Below are positions 1-8,215 of a DNA stretch of 64,000 nucleotides, piece after piece (within the stretch, counting starts at the first letter, position 1; every line of letters begins with the position of its first letter). The notes below the pieces were generated by a model, which ran no database searches, was not told the DNA's origin, and saw nothing but the letters and a program-made list of their open reading frames with translations. Origin of the DNA: Bacterioplanes sp965233665 (GTDB taxonomy: Bacteria; Pseudomonadota; Gammaproteobacteria; Pseudomonadales; Oceanobacteraceae); contig CBDDTG010000027.1 of NCBI GenBank assembly GCA_965233665.1, forward strand, positions 1-64,000, read 5' to 3'. Both the position numbers and the translations under genes were made by a program.

Positions 1-1
1 T

Positions 2-559
2 GCTCGCGGTCTGCAAGGTGGGTTATCTCGCCCTAAGCACGTGCGCGATACCTTGCCGGATATTTATGCTGCGTTGGAGTATTTGCAGCAAGACAAACGC
101 ATTGATCGCAATAACATTGGTTTAATTGGTTTTTCCTGGGGCGGCGTGGTGGCCATGCTGATGGCAACCGAGCAGCTGCCGCAAGCACAACCGTTAAAAG
201 CTTTGGTGGCTAATTATCCGGTGTGTTGGGCCTATAACCAGGTTCCCGGGTATGAATTTACTCGGGTGGTTGATGGTCGACAGCTAATGATCATTTCAGG
301 AGGGCAGGATTTGTACGATGCGCCGCAGGATTGTCGCAAGCAGATAGATGCTCTGCCTGCTGCGGACCGCCAACGGGTTCGTTTGTTGAGCTTGCCTTTC
401 GCCACCCATGCGTTTGAGTTGCCACGGGCAGCCAGCGAATTCTATGACCCTTTCGCCTTTCGTGGCGCGGGTGGATACGTACCGATTCGATACAACCCGC
501 TGGCCGCCTGGCGCGCAAAAACTGCTGCCACCGATTTTTTTCAGCAGCAGCTGCAGTAA
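2..559 (+). CDS. Dienelactone hydrolase family protein (5' truncated by window edge)
   Basis: The reading frame is open to the window edge, so the true start lies upstream; a GTG at 41 is internal. The visible part carries the alpha/beta-hydrolase nucleophile elbow G-F-S-W-G-G about 28 residues after that GTG, an acid-residue region (GGQDLYD) and a late histidine in a T-H-A-F context, in the order expected for the dienelactone hydrolase (DLH) family. The nucleophile is Ser rather than the Cys of classical DLHs, which is common in the wider family. A cytoplasmic or periplasmic hydrolase of unknown substrate is likely. The N-terminal part, including any signal peptide, cannot be seen. It converges with the regulator downstream, leaving only 16 bp. 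Confidence 0.75.
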   Translation, partial: ARGLQGGLSRPKHVRDTLPDIYAALEYLQQDKRIDRNNIGLIGFSWGGVVAMLMATEQLPQAQPLKALVANYPVCWAYNQVPGYEFTRVVDGRQLMIISGGQDLYDAPQDCRKQIDALPAADRQRVRLLSLPFATHAFELPRAASEFYDPFAFRGAGGYVPIRYNPLAAWRAKTAATDFFQQQLQ

Positions 560-575
560 TGTCTAGTGGTTGCCT

Positions 576-1532
576 TTACCCCTGTCGGCACTCGCCCGGC
601 AAGCCGCCGAGGTATTTCTTCCAGGCGGCACGAAAGGTGGAGGGCTGAGAAAAGCCGCTTAAATAAGCCGCCTGTTCGATGGTTTGGCAATCATCGAGCA
701 GGTTTTTGGCTTCTTCCAGGCGAATGCGAGTGATGTACTCCTTCATGGTCACCCCGGTGTATTCTTTAAACAGTCGCTGTAAGTGGCGCTGTGACACTCG
801 AAAGTGTTGGCTCAAAACGGTGGTGCTTAAATGCTGCCGATAATGACTGGCTATGTAATCCTGCACGGCATGCACCAACGGACTGACGTGGTTACGGTAA
901 CGCACGTGCAGCGATAGTTGTGGGTCATTGGCCATGCGTCGACGATGGACTACCAGTTCTCGAGCCACCTCGGTGGCACATTGGCCGTTGCTCAGTTGCT
1001 CGATGAGCGCCAAGCACAAATCAATACCTGCGGTAACGCCTGCGCTGGTAAATAGATGACCATCCTGCAGATAAATACGATCGGCGATCACCTTGGCACG
1101 TGGATATTGCTCCGCCAGTTCGGCCGTCAGACTATGGTGGGTGGTGCACTGGCGATGGTCTAACAGTCCGGCGCGGCCCAGCAAAAACGTACCTGTGCAT
1201 ATGCCCAAAATCAAGGTGTCGTCAGCCGGTGCGGTACGTAGCCAATGCGCACTTTTGACGGCGGCCTCGTCGGTATAAACACCGGGCTGATATTTTGATG
1301 CACACACCACTACAATGGCGCGCCCAGGTAAATGTGCCGGTGGCGGTTGCAACTGGCTCAACGTCAGACCTTGGTAGCAGCTGGCGTCGCTGTCGAAGCT
1401 AACAAAGTGCAAATCGAACTGACCACCGCGATCATTGGCTTCATGGAAAGCCTGGCATGGCCCCGCCATGTCCAATAGATGGGTTTGTTGGTTGATAAGA
1501 AAATACACCGGAAAAGCGTTGGTTCGTGGCAC
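576..1532 (-). CDS. GlxA family transcriptional regulator (DJ-1/PfpI-like domain plus AraC HTH)
   Basis: The protein has 318 residues. Residues 1-190 form a DJ-1/PfpI (class I glutamine amidotransferase-like) domain with the hallmark G-I-C-T-G-T-F-L-L-G elbow near residues 110-119. Residues about 215-315 form an AraC/XylS double helix-turn-helix. This architecture is that of GlxA-type regulators, which sense small metabolites through the N-terminal domain and activate nearby genes. The start is a GTG codon at 1532. The gene diverges from the S8 protease gene across 223 bp. The target is unknown: the hydrolase at the window edge, the protease, or neither. Family assignment is firm; function is inference. 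Confidence 0.85.
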   Translation of the reverse strand: MPRTNAFPVYFLINQQTHLLDMAGPCQAFHEANDRGGQFDLHFVSFDSDASCYQGLTLSQLQPPPAHLPGRAIVVVCASKYQPGVYTDEAAVKSAHWLRTAPADDTLILGICTGTFLLGRAGLLDHRQCTTHHSLTAELAEQYPRAKVIADRIYLQDGHLFTSAGVTAGIDLCLALIEQLSNGQCATEVARELVVHRRRMANDPQLSLHVRYRNHVSPLVHAVQDYIASHYRQHLSTTVLSQHFRVSQRHLQRLFKEYTGVTMKEYITRIRLEEAKNLLDDCQTIEQAAYLSGFSQPSTFRAAWKKYLGGLPGECRQG

Positions 1533-1705
1533 CGGATGTTCCTGCTTGGTGAATCTTCAGGTTATGTAACACGAAAGTCAGGCGCGGGTCGAATCCCGCC
1601 AGTGTCTGAACTGCCTGATGACTGGCTGATGCGCTTACCTGCACAGGGAACAACTAGGCTATGTAGCCTGTGTGAAGATTAATAATAAAGTTTGTTCAGC
1701 TGCGG

Positions 1706-1720
1706 TTCACTCAATGTGAA
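1706..1720. promoter_or_regulatory. Short inverted repeat upstream of the S8 protease
   Basis: TTCAC-TCAAT-GTGAA is a perfect 5-bp inverted repeat with a 5-nt spacer, 36 bp before the protease ATG. It has a weak operator shape. Its 13-bp core recurs inverted at 9734-9746, but a chance match of that length is expected in a window this size. Confidence 0.2.
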
Positions 1721-1755
1721 TAGGCTGCCGGCAAACTCATTGGAGATGAATACGG

Positions 1756-3999
1756 ATGGCATCCATTTTTAAGAGAATTTTAACCAGTGCATTGCTGCTG
1801 GGCTGTGCTACAGCAGCACAGGCTTCTGTCACCAAGCTGGACCCAGCTTTGCAGCGTGCTTGGCAGCACAGCGATGTCAAAGCGAGCACGGCGAAGGCTG
1901 CTCAAAAGCAGCCTTATGTCTCAGCCTTGCTGCAGTTAGTTGACGTGGCAGATGCTCAGGCTGTAGAGCAAGGCTTGCAGTCCATGGGGGTGCAAGTGCG
2001 CTCGCGCACGGGCAGCGTGATGTCGGTGCAGGTGCCGCGCTCGGCGCTGGCCAAAGTAGCCGCTTTAGCTGAAGTCAAACGTTTAGAAGGTGCGCGCCCT
2101 TTGCCACAACGCTTGTTCAAAAGTGTGGCCGCCACTGGTGCCACCAGCTTGCGCACGCAAACGCCACCGCAGTGGCAAGGGCTGACAGGCAAAGGTGTGA
2201 TTGTCGGTGTGGTCGATGATGGCTTCGATTTTTTACACCCCTCGCTGCGCCATGCTGATGGCAGTACCCGTATTTTGGCTTTGTGGGACCAGCTAGACAG
2301 TGCTGCAGGCTCGCCGCCTTCAGGGTTTAACTACGGCGGTGTATGCACGGCGACCATGATTAACCAAGCCATTGCGCAAGCCGAGGCCAATGAAACGGTC
2401 ACAGCTTGTACTCAGCCAAGTGACGGTGGCCATGGCACACATGTCGCTAGTATTGCCGCGGGTAACGGTGCCGACACACAAGAGGCCTATCAGCATGTGG
2501 GCATGGCACCCGAGGCTGACCTGGTGGTTGTCAACGGCATCAATTCTGATTTGAACGTAGAGATGGGAACGGACACTGTCATCGATGGCATCGCCTTTAT
2601 TCGTGATCAGGCCAAACTGCACGGCAAAAAAGCAGTGGTGAATCTGAGCTTGGGCTCTTATTACGGCGCCCGTGATGGCACCTCTGTGTTTGAGCAGGCA
2701 TTGGACTCTTTCGTTGACAATGACGGCTTGCTCATTGTGGCAGCGGTGGGCAACGAGGGGGATGCACGTATTCGCACCAGCGGCACCATCGCACCCGGTG
2801 GCAGCGATACCATTGAGCTGGAGGTACCAGAAGGCCTTACTCAAGGCTCAATTGAAGTATGGTACTCAGGGGATAGTCGCTACGCGATCTCTTTGACTGG
2901 GCCCAGCGGTTGCGGCACAACACCGACACTAGAAGCTCCGGTTTCTGGGAACATAACAGAGTGGTATGAAGAAACCGCGTGCGGCTACATAGATATGTAC
3001 GCCACTGCAGTTAATCCTGACAACGGCGATCGCATGATTCGCGCGTATCTACTGGAAGGCGATAGTCAGCCCTTAGTGACCGGTACCTGGCGCTTAACGC
3101 TGTCAGCCCCTGATGCTGGCCGTGGCCAGCCTACCAGTGAGTACAATATGATAACCGCTGAAAATATGGGTGACATTGCAGTCTTAGATCGCGATCCCGC
3201 CGATGGCATAACTCGGCAAATATTAACTGATACTGCCAGCGCCACCCAGGTGATCGGCGTGGCCAGTTATAACACCAACTACGTTTGGGATGGCCAAGAC
3301 GGTACGTACGATGCGGATTTAGATGGTTACGGTTTTGGAGCGTTGGATGATATCTCTAACTTCAGCAGTCGTGGCCCACGCCGTAGCTGCAGCGACAGCA
3401 GCAAATGCCCGAATGTGATGAAGCCTGAAATCACTGCACCCGGCGCTTACATTATGGCGGCAAAAGCACATGACTATGAGCATCCTTACACCGAAGAGAC
3501 CTCAAGCAGCGGTAACTATGTCACTTTCTATGGTACCAGTATGGCCACTCCGCACGTCGCTGGTGCCATTGCTTTGCTGTGGCAATCTTTCCCGGAAGAA
3601 AGCGCTCTGCAAATTCGGGCGCGCTTACTGGGAAATACCAAAACCACGGCACATACGCCGGCACAGCTGCCCACGTTTAGCTCGGATAACAATCAGCCTG
3701 CACAGCCAGATTACACCTGGGGCTATGGCGTATTGGCGGTGGATCAGGCGGTGAATGCCAGTGAACCCGATGTGGGGACAGAAGAGCCAGGTACCGAGGA
3801 GCCCGGCACCGACACTCCTGGAACGGAAAACCCAGATACCGAGGAGCCAAGCACCGAGGAACCGGCTCGCTCGGGTGGCAGCGGTGGTGGCGGTTGTAGC
3901 TTGGCCTCAGGCGCTACTGCATTAGACCCAACACTGCCAGTTTTGCTGATACTGGCAGCCTTCGCGCTGTTGCGTCCGCGTCGTGAGGGGGTGTTATGA
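1756..3999 (+). CDS. Secreted S8 (subtilisin-like) serine peptidase with JDVT-type C-terminal sorting tail
   Basis: This is a 747-residue secreted protease. A Sec signal peptide spans residues 1-23 (A-Q-A cleavage site). An I9-like propeptide region covers about 53-121, and the S8 domain follows with the full triad visible: Asp154 (V-D-D-G), His226 (H-G-T-H) and Ser595 (G-T-S-M-A-T-P). About 370 residues lie between His and Ser, implying an insert such as a PA or beta domain. A Thr/Glu/Pro repeat linker (about 675-705) leads to a Gly-rich G-G-G-G-C-S motif, then L-D-P-T-L-P, a hydrophobic helix and R-P-R-R. That tail fits the JDVT-CTERM signal, known to pair with the intramembrane protease MrtJ, a candidate for which lies at 4341-4829. 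Predicted fate: Sec export, cleavage near the Gly/Cys motif and surface attachment or release. The stop codon overlaps the next ATG. Confidence 0.9.
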   Translation: MASIFKRILTSALLLGCATAAQASVTKLDPALQRAWQHSDVKASTAKAAQKQPYVSALLQLVDVADAQAVEQGLQSMGVQVRSRTGSVMSVQVPRSALAKVAALAEVKRLEGARPLPQRLFKSVAATGATSLRTQTPPQWQGLTGKGVIVGVVDDGFDFLHPSLRHADGSTRILALWDQLDSAAGSPPSGFNYGGVCTATMINQAIAQAEANETVTACTQPSDGGHGTHVASIAAGNGADTQEAYQHVGMAPEADLVVVNGINSDLNVEMGTDTVIDGIAFIRDQAKLHGKKAVVNLSLGSYYGARDGTSVFEQALDSFVDNDGLLIVAAVGNEGDARIRTSGTIAPGGSDTIELEVPEGLTQGSIEVWYSGDSRYAISLTGPSGCGTTPTLEAPVSGNITEWYEETACGYIDMYATAVNPDNGDRMIRAYLLEGDSQPLVTGTWRLTLSAPDAGRGQPTSEYNMITAENMGDIAVLDRDPADGITRQILTDTASATQVIGVASYNTNYVWDGQDGTYDADLDGYGFGALDDISNFSSRGPRRSCSDSSKCPNVMKPEITAPGAYIMAAKAHDYEHPYTEETSSSGNYVTFYGTSMATPHVAGAIALLWQSFPEESALQIRARLLGNTKTTAHTPAQLPTFSSDNNQPAQPDYTWGYGVLAVDQAVNASEPDVGTEEPGTEEPGTDTPGTENPDTEEPSTEEPARSGGSGGGGCSLASGATALDPTLPVLLILAAFALLRPRREGVL
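3775..3864 (+). repeat. Degenerate Thr-Glu-Glu-Pro coding repeat
   Basis: Short imperfect units encoding (G/S)-T-E-E-P and variants are repeated about six times just before the sorting tail of the S8 peptidase. This is a typical extended wall-spanning or spacer linker, and a possible slippage site. Confidence 0.7.
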
Positions 4000-4310
4000 G
4001 GGTAATACTACTGATGATGGCGTGTGTGTTGGCTGCTTGTAGCACAGCAGGCGGTCAAACTCAGGCCAGTGCGGAGACAGCGCCGATGGCAAATAAAAAC
4101 AGCTCTGCAACCAAAGCAGTGCTGCTGCGCTTGCAGCAACCGCCAACAGAGGCGCAACTGCAGCAGCTGCGGCAACTGGGCGTGAATACCGGCGGCATTA
4201 CCGGCGCGATTGTTAGCGCATCGGTACCGGCGGAGCAATTGCCCGCGGTGCAAGCTTTGCCGTTTGTTGAGCGCGTAGAGCTGTCCCACCCTCGGCCCAA
4301 GCGTCAGTAA
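3996..4310 (+). CDS. Small lipoprotein resembling a subtilisin propeptide (I9-like)
   Basis: The protein has 104 residues and a lipoprotein signal ending in V-L-A-A-C (lipidated Cys15). Residues about 41-103 align with the propeptide region of the adjacent S8 peptidase. Both show a pattern of leucine-rich strand, charged helix, (L/M)-G-V turn, T-G strand, V-P then A-L, and a V-x-R-(V/L)-E strand ending in basic residues. The ATG overlaps the protease stop (ATGA), so the two are probably translationally coupled. Inference: a membrane-tethered inhibitor or folding chaperone for the protease, analogous to free I9 inhibitors. No homologue name is recognised and the similarity was judged by eye. 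Lipidation and coupling are well supported; the inhibitor role is not proven. Confidence 0.75.
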   Translation: MRVILLMMACVLAACSTAGGQTQASAETAPMANKNSSATKAVLLRLQQPPTEAQLQQLRQLGVNTGGITGAIVSASVPAEQLPAVQALPFVERVELSHPRPKRQ

Positions 4311-4324
4311 CGGGCGCCAAAAAG

Positions 4325-4363
4325 TGCGCCCACCCAGCGGTTATAAACCGTCAGGTGGGCGCA
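4325..4363. terminator. Hairpin between convergent genes (possible bidirectional terminator)
   Basis: TGCGCCCACC (4325-4334) pairs perfectly with GGTGGGCGCA (4354-4363), and an inner CGGTT/AACCG extends the stem. It lies between the lipoprotein stop and the convergent intramembrane protease, overlapping the latter's stop codon. No strong U-tract follows on either strand. Confidence 0.55.
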
Positions 4364-4829
4364 ACCAAAACCAGCCAGCGTTATACATTACATGCAGCAG
4401 GCAAGGACTAAGCAGCGAGCCATGGCGCTCTCTTGTCCAACCAAAAATAAACGATGGCAATATGACGGCCAGCGCCAGCCAGCCAGGCTGCAGAGCCCAG
4501 TGCAAGGCGGTGAACAACAGGCTCGTGATCAGGTTAGCGCGGCTGATGCCGAGCCATAACATCGCTTTGTTCGCAGACCAGTGCTGCAACAACCTTCCCT
4601 GCAATACCCCACGAAACAGCAACTCTTCAGCCACTGGCCACAGTATCACTAAGTTGAGCCACACTAATGGCGCTTGCTGAATCCACAGGTAAGAGGGTGC
4701 ATTTGTCCAAGCTGGATTTGGCCAAAACGGACTTAACCAGACCATAGCGCCCCACAGCGGCAGCGGCAGTAAAACAGCCAGCCACCAGCGAGGGTCTTGC
4801 CACCAGTTAAATGCTGAGTGTGTTGTCAT
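4341..4829 (-). CDS. mrtJ: CPBP-family glutamic intramembrane protease, MrtJ-like (JDVT-CTERM processing)
   Basis: This 162-residue polytopic membrane protein has the CPBP/Abi signature: E68-E69-x3-R73 in A-E-E-L-L-F-R-G, His110 in a later helix (A-L-H), and H146-x3-N150. These are the catalytic motifs of glutamic-type intramembrane proteases (Rce1 relatives). Members of this size next to a JDVT-tailed secreted protein are known as MrtJ, the predicted processing enzyme for that tail. Here the gene is convergent with, and immediately next to, an S8 peptidase carrying just such a tail. The function is therefore inferred from family plus pairing. A generic CPBP protease unrelated to sorting is the alternative, though the pairing makes it less likely. 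Confidence 0.75.
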   Translation of the reverse strand: MTTHSAFNWWQDPRWWLAVLLPLPLWGAMVWLSPFWPNPAWTNAPSYLWIQQAPLVWLNLVILWPVAEELLFRGVLQGRLLQHWSANKAMLWLGISRANLITSLLFTALHWALQPGWLALAVILPSFIFGWTRERHGSLLSPCLLHVMYNAGWFWLRPPDGL

Positions 4830-4918
4830 AGACGCTTGCCAGAGACAAACAAGGAATGATTAACCGTTGAGCAATGAATAAAGGGCAGGAAGGCACGGTT
4901 GATTTTCTTGTTCAATGG

Positions 4919-4948
4919 AAAAAGCAGCAACCGGAAGTCAGTTGCTGC
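4919..4948 (-). terminator. Rho-independent terminator of the lipoprotein gene
   Basis: Read on the minus strand, GCAGCAAC pairs with GTTGCTGC around a short loop, and TTTTT follows directly. It sits 14 bp after the lipoprotein stop codon. Confidence 0.75.
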
Positions 4949-4962
4949 CGTTGAAGTATCTG

Positions 4963-5775
4963 TTATAGCACAATGCTACCCTGGGACTGTTGAGTCATAT
5001 CACACTGCTCATCGTCTTCTGGGAAGTACTGGCTACTGGTTTGACTGGATGACAGCGCACCTGTGGAGGGATCAATGGAAAAAGTCGCTGTCACGTGAAA
5101 ATCACTGCCGTCGCGGTTGGTGATTGTGAACGTATTTTCAGTTGATGAAGAAAAGTTGATTTTTTCGCCATTGGAGGCTTTAAGGTAGCCTTCGCTAACG
5201 TTCACGATGGCTTGATCGACGCCAGTGTAATTGTACTCGTCTGGGGTACCGTCACCGACAACGCATGTTTCGCTGGCGCTATAAGTCATGGAGTACACAT
5301 ACTCGTTAGCATTCAGGCCAATCGTTTCGCGGTTAGCCTCGGCCAAGGTCAACTCAAAATCTTCGTCATTGTCTGAAAAGGAGTAAATGTAGACCCTGAC
5401 GACATCGCCCTGTTCAACATCCTGCACGGCCCAGTAGTCGCCATCATACTCTGCTGTATTACCACTGGAAGATCGAACATCAATGTCCAAGTCGTCTGAG
5501 GACGACGTCAGCTTCAATACAATCGTACCTGTTTGATCTGGCATGTAATTCAGACGCAGTCTTGCATCCGCGCTGATGGATCCACTAGATCGGCTGTTAA
5601 GCACCAATGAGTCGCCTTCGCCTACCTGCTGGGTGGTGAGTGCAGGAGCCGTCATTGGACCTTTAAGTGCTTCATTGATGACGATATCCGTACCGCTATT
5701 TGAGCTGCTGTCGTCACCTCCGCAACCAGCCAGTACGGCAGCAACTAGGGCAAAAGGCAGTGTTTTGAAAGTCAT
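4963..5775 (-). CDS. Hypothetical lipoprotein with pre-peptidase C-terminal (PPC)-like domain
   Basis: The protein has 270 residues. The signal peptide ends in V-L-A-G-C followed by Gly/Asp/Ser-rich residues, so lipidation is likely. Residues about 45-150 look like a PPC/bacterial pre-peptidase beta-sandwich (T-G-T-I-V-L-K-L ... D-L-D-I-D-V ... D-V-V-R-V-Y-I-Y ... F-E-L-T-L), a fold often attached to secreted proteases. The C-terminal 110 residues, with two separated cysteines (about 170 and 258), are not recognised. It stands alone with its own terminator. Function unknown. The proximity of the S8 peptidase locus is suggestive only. Confidence 0.65.
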   Translation of the reverse strand: MTFKTLPFALVAAVLAGCGGDDSSSNSGTDIVINEALKGPMTAPALTTQQVGEGDSLVLNSRSSGSISADARLRLNYMPDQTGTIVLKLTSSSDDLDIDVRSSSGNTAEYDGDYWAVQDVEQGDVVRVYIYSFSDNDEDFELTLAEANRETIGLNANEYVYSMTYSASETCVVGDGTPDEYNYTGVDQAIVNVSEGYLKASNGEKINFSSSTENTFTITNRDGSDFHVTATFSIDPSTGALSSSQTSSQYFPEDDEQCDMTQQSQGSIVL

Positions 5776-5829
5776 TTCTTCATCCTTGTTTGATTGATAT
5801 GCCGCTGCATTACACTACAGCGACTGTCG

Positions 5830-5862
5830 AAAAAGAAGTGCCCCATAGATTACGGGGCACTT
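5830..5862 (-). terminator. Rho-independent terminator of the ethanolamine operon
   Basis: On the minus strand AAGTGCCCC pairs with GGGGCACTT across a ~9-nt loop, then C-TTTTT follows. It lies 11 bp after the permease stop codon and ends the eutB-eutC-permease unit. Confidence 0.85.
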
Positions 5863-5872
5863 GTTGGGTGAC

Positions 5873-7300
5873 TTACACCGTTTGCGTTGCGGGTGTGGTG
5901 TCTTGATCCTCGTCCTGGTTGAGGTCGGCTTCTGCCGCTGCCAGCAAAGCAAATTCTTCATCTGCAGATTTAGCCACCAAATGATGCTGGCTGTAGCCAA
6001 AGTAATAGGCTGCTCCGATGGCAAATAATATAGCGGTGTACCAGAAGGCACGTGGGTCAAAGGCATACACACCAGTCAATGCTACCAGCGATAACAGCAG
6101 GGCAATGCCAGAGGTGATGACGCCGCCTGGCGTTTTGTATGGGCGTTCTAACTCAGGCTGATTGCGACGCAACAAAATATGGCTCAATGCCATCAAGGCA
6201 TAAGAGACGGTGGCACCCACCACCGCCATGGCCAGCATTAAATCGCCTTCACCGCTGAGTGAAGCCAGAAAGCCCAATACGCCCGGTACGATTAATGCGC
6301 GTGCAGGCACCTTGCGTGCCGAGGTCACAGACAGCGCTTTGGGTAAATAACCGGCGCGCGACAAAGCAAACACCAAGCGGCTGTAGCCGTAAATGATGGA
6401 GAAAAATGAAGCAATTAAACCGGCCAAGCCAAGTACGTTAACAAAAGTCGCCAGCTGGCTTGCACCGACGGCATTCAGTGCATCGACTAACGGCACCGCA
6501 CTGTCACCCATGGCAACAGCGCCAGCCGCACCCGGAATTAATACCACGACTAAGGTGGCGGTAAATAACAGAAACACCATGGCGCCAATGATGCCTTTGG
6601 GCACATCTTTGGCTGGGTCTTTGGCTTCTTCAGCTGCCAGTGGCACACCTTCGACGGCCAAAAATAACCACATAGCAAACGGTAAGGCGGCCCATACGCC
6701 ATACCAGCCTAAAGGTAAAAATTCACTGCCGCCGCTGGCGGCAACATCAAACAAATTGGCGCTATCAAAATGTGGCAGTAGGGCGGCACCGGTAGCGACA
6801 ATGGCCAATACGGCCAAGCCGGAAATCACCATCATGACTTTTAATGCTTCGCCGACACCGGCTAAATGAATGCCGACAAATACCAAATAAAAGGCGGCAT
6901 ATACCCAGGGGCCGTTAACGCCGATTAATGCCTCTACGGCGGAGCCAATAAAAATCACAATGGCGGCTGGCGCTAATGCATATTCAATTAATACCGCCAG
7001 GCCGGTTAAAAAACCACCCGCCGGACCCATGGCCTGGCGAGCAAAACTGTAGCCACCACCTGCGGCGGGAATGGCGGCCGACATTTCTGCCAGCGCCAGT
7101 ACCAGGGTGAAATACATGGTGGCCATCAGCACGGCAGCGATGGCAAAGCCGCCCCAGCCTGCTTGGGCGATGCCAAAGTTCCAACCGGCAAAATCACCGG
7201 AAATTACATACGACACACCCAGGCCGGCTAATAAAATCCAGCCGGCGCTGCCGCGCTTTAGTTGCCGTTTGGCAAGATACTCATGATGCGTGTGTGACAT
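5873..7300 (-). CDS. eat: Ethanolamine permease, APC superfamily
   Basis: The product is a 475-residue, roughly 12-helix amino acid/polyamine/organocation transporter. It starts with a cytoplasmic basic stretch, then G-W-I-L-L-A-G-L-G-V-S-Y-V-I-S-G-D-F-A-G-W-N, a segment typical of the ethanolamine permease subfamily. The charged C-terminal tail is cytoplasmic. It is the third gene of the operon, 12 bp after eutC, and imports ethanolamine for the lyase encoded upstream. No microcompartment (eutSLKMN) or reactivase (eutA) genes are nearby, so this is the minimal, compartment-free catabolic form. Substrate assignment rests on both sequence and context. Confidence 0.88.
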   Translation of the reverse strand: MSHTHHEYLAKRQLKRGSAGWILLAGLGVSYVISGDFAGWNFGIAQAGWGGFAIAAVLMATMYFTLVLALAEMSAAIPAAGGGYSFARQAMGPAGGFLTGLAVLIEYALAPAAIVIFIGSAVEALIGVNGPWVYAAFYLVFVGIHLAGVGEALKVMMVISGLAVLAIVATGAALLPHFDSANLFDVAASGGSEFLPLGWYGVWAALPFAMWLFLAVEGVPLAAEEAKDPAKDVPKGIIGAMVFLLFTATLVVVLIPGAAGAVAMGDSAVPLVDALNAVGASQLATFVNVLGLAGLIASFFSIIYGYSRLVFALSRAGYLPKALSVTSARKVPARALIVPGVLGFLASLSGEGDLMLAMAVVGATVSYALMALSHILLRRNQPELERPYKTPGGVITSGIALLLSLVALTGVYAFDPRAFWYTAILFAIGAAYYFGYSQHHLVAKSADEEFALLAAAEADLNQDEDQDTTPATQTV

Positions 7301-7312
7301 AGCTCCGTCCTC

Positions 7313-8215
7313 TCACAATAAAAAAGTATTGGGGGTGCCCTCGGTGGGCATGTTGTTGTCGTTATTGTTATCAATGGTTTGGGGGTCGTCGGTATCGCTG
7401 GTGTTTTCTAAAGCACCGCTGCGATCTTTTAACGCCACACCCGAAATTTGCAGCCTGCGCGATTCACGCAATAAATACGCAGCGCGCTCGGCTGCTTGGG
7501 CGTAGTGCAGGCCTTCTGGTCGAATGTTGGAAATGCAATTGCGGCGGGCATCATGCAGGCCGCGCTGTGGGGCAAAGGTTAAATACAAGCCCAGGCTGTC
7601 GGGCGAGCTTAAGCCTGGGCGCTCACCAATCAGCACCAGCGCAATGCGCGCGTTGAGCAGCTCGCCAACGTCATCGCCCACCGCCACTCGGCCTTGCTCC
7701 ACTAACGTGATGGGTGCCAGAGACCAAGGCTCGGCGTCATCCGCTAGCTGCTGTGTCAGGGCGTCGATAAAGGGCAGCGCATTGTGTGCAATGGCCGTGG
7801 CCGACAAGCCATCGGCCACCACGATGGCTAAATCGAAAGGGCGCTCCGGCTGTTGCTGCTCTTGTTGCAGCAGTACGCGTGAGGCCTCGTCCAGCCGACG
7901 GCCTAAATCTGGGCGCTGTAAGTAGGTCATACGATCCACGGCTTGGCTGTGCACATGCAGCGGTGGTTCGTCACTCAGCAATGGCTGTTGCTCGCTGAGT
8001 TGTTCCAGCTGCTGGGTGAGCGCAGCAAAATCCAGCGGTGTGTGCACGGCATCGCGCGCTTGGGCATGTGCCAGCTGAAAGGCCAGCATTTCGTGGGTGG
8101 GTAGGCTGACGCCGCTGCGGCCTAGGCCGATGCGGGCGGCGGTAAACTGCCGCAGACGGCGCCAGGGGTTATCAACCACCCCCTGCCATGCTGGCTGCTC
8201 TGGTTGATCAACCAT
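7313..8215 (-). CDS. eutC: Ethanolamine ammonia-lyase small subunit EutC
   Basis: This is the small subunit of adenosylcobalamin-dependent ethanolamine ammonia-lyase, which converts ethanolamine to acetaldehyde and ammonia with EutB. I chose the ATG at 8215, giving 300 residues, the usual EutC length; longer readings start inside eutB. Diagnostic stretches are N-P-W-R-R-L-R-Q-F-T-A-A-R-I-G-L-G-R near the N-terminus, V-A-D-G-L-S-A-x-A centrally, and an L-I-G-E-R-P-G-L-S-S-P-D-S-L-G motif with R-N-C-I-S-N-I-R-P-E-G-L that binds the cobalamin tail. It overlaps the eutB stop by 8 bp, consistent with translational coupling and fixed subunit stoichiometry. The C-terminal ~30 residues are Asn/Asp-rich and poorly conserved. 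Confidence 0.95.
   Translation of the reverse strand: MVDQPEQPAWQGVVDNPWRRLRQFTAARIGLGRSGVSLPTHEMLAFQLAHAQARDAVHTPLDFAALTQQLEQLSEQQPLLSDEPPLHVHSQAVDRMTYLQRPDLGRRLDEASRVLLQQEQQQPERPFDLAIVVADGLSATAIAHNALPFIDALTQQLADDAEPWSLAPITLVEQGRVAVGDDVGELLNARIALVLIGERPGLSSPDSLGLYLTFAPQRGLHDARRNCISNIRPEGLHYAQAAERAAYLLRESRRLQISGVALKDRSGALENTSDTDDPQTIDNNNDNNMPTEGTPNTFLL

Noticed and set aside
2320..2844. 174-codon antisense frame within the S8 protease gene
   Set aside because: It lies wholly opposite conserved catalytic sequence, has no family features and no ribosome site.
1756..3999. S8 protease as cargo of the type I secretion system
   Set aside because: It has a clear Sec signal peptide and a C-terminal membrane sorting tail, so it uses another route.
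4324..4680. 118-codon plus-strand frame opposite the MrtJ-like gene
   Set aside because: Antisense to a conserved membrane protein with matching motifs; no features of its own.
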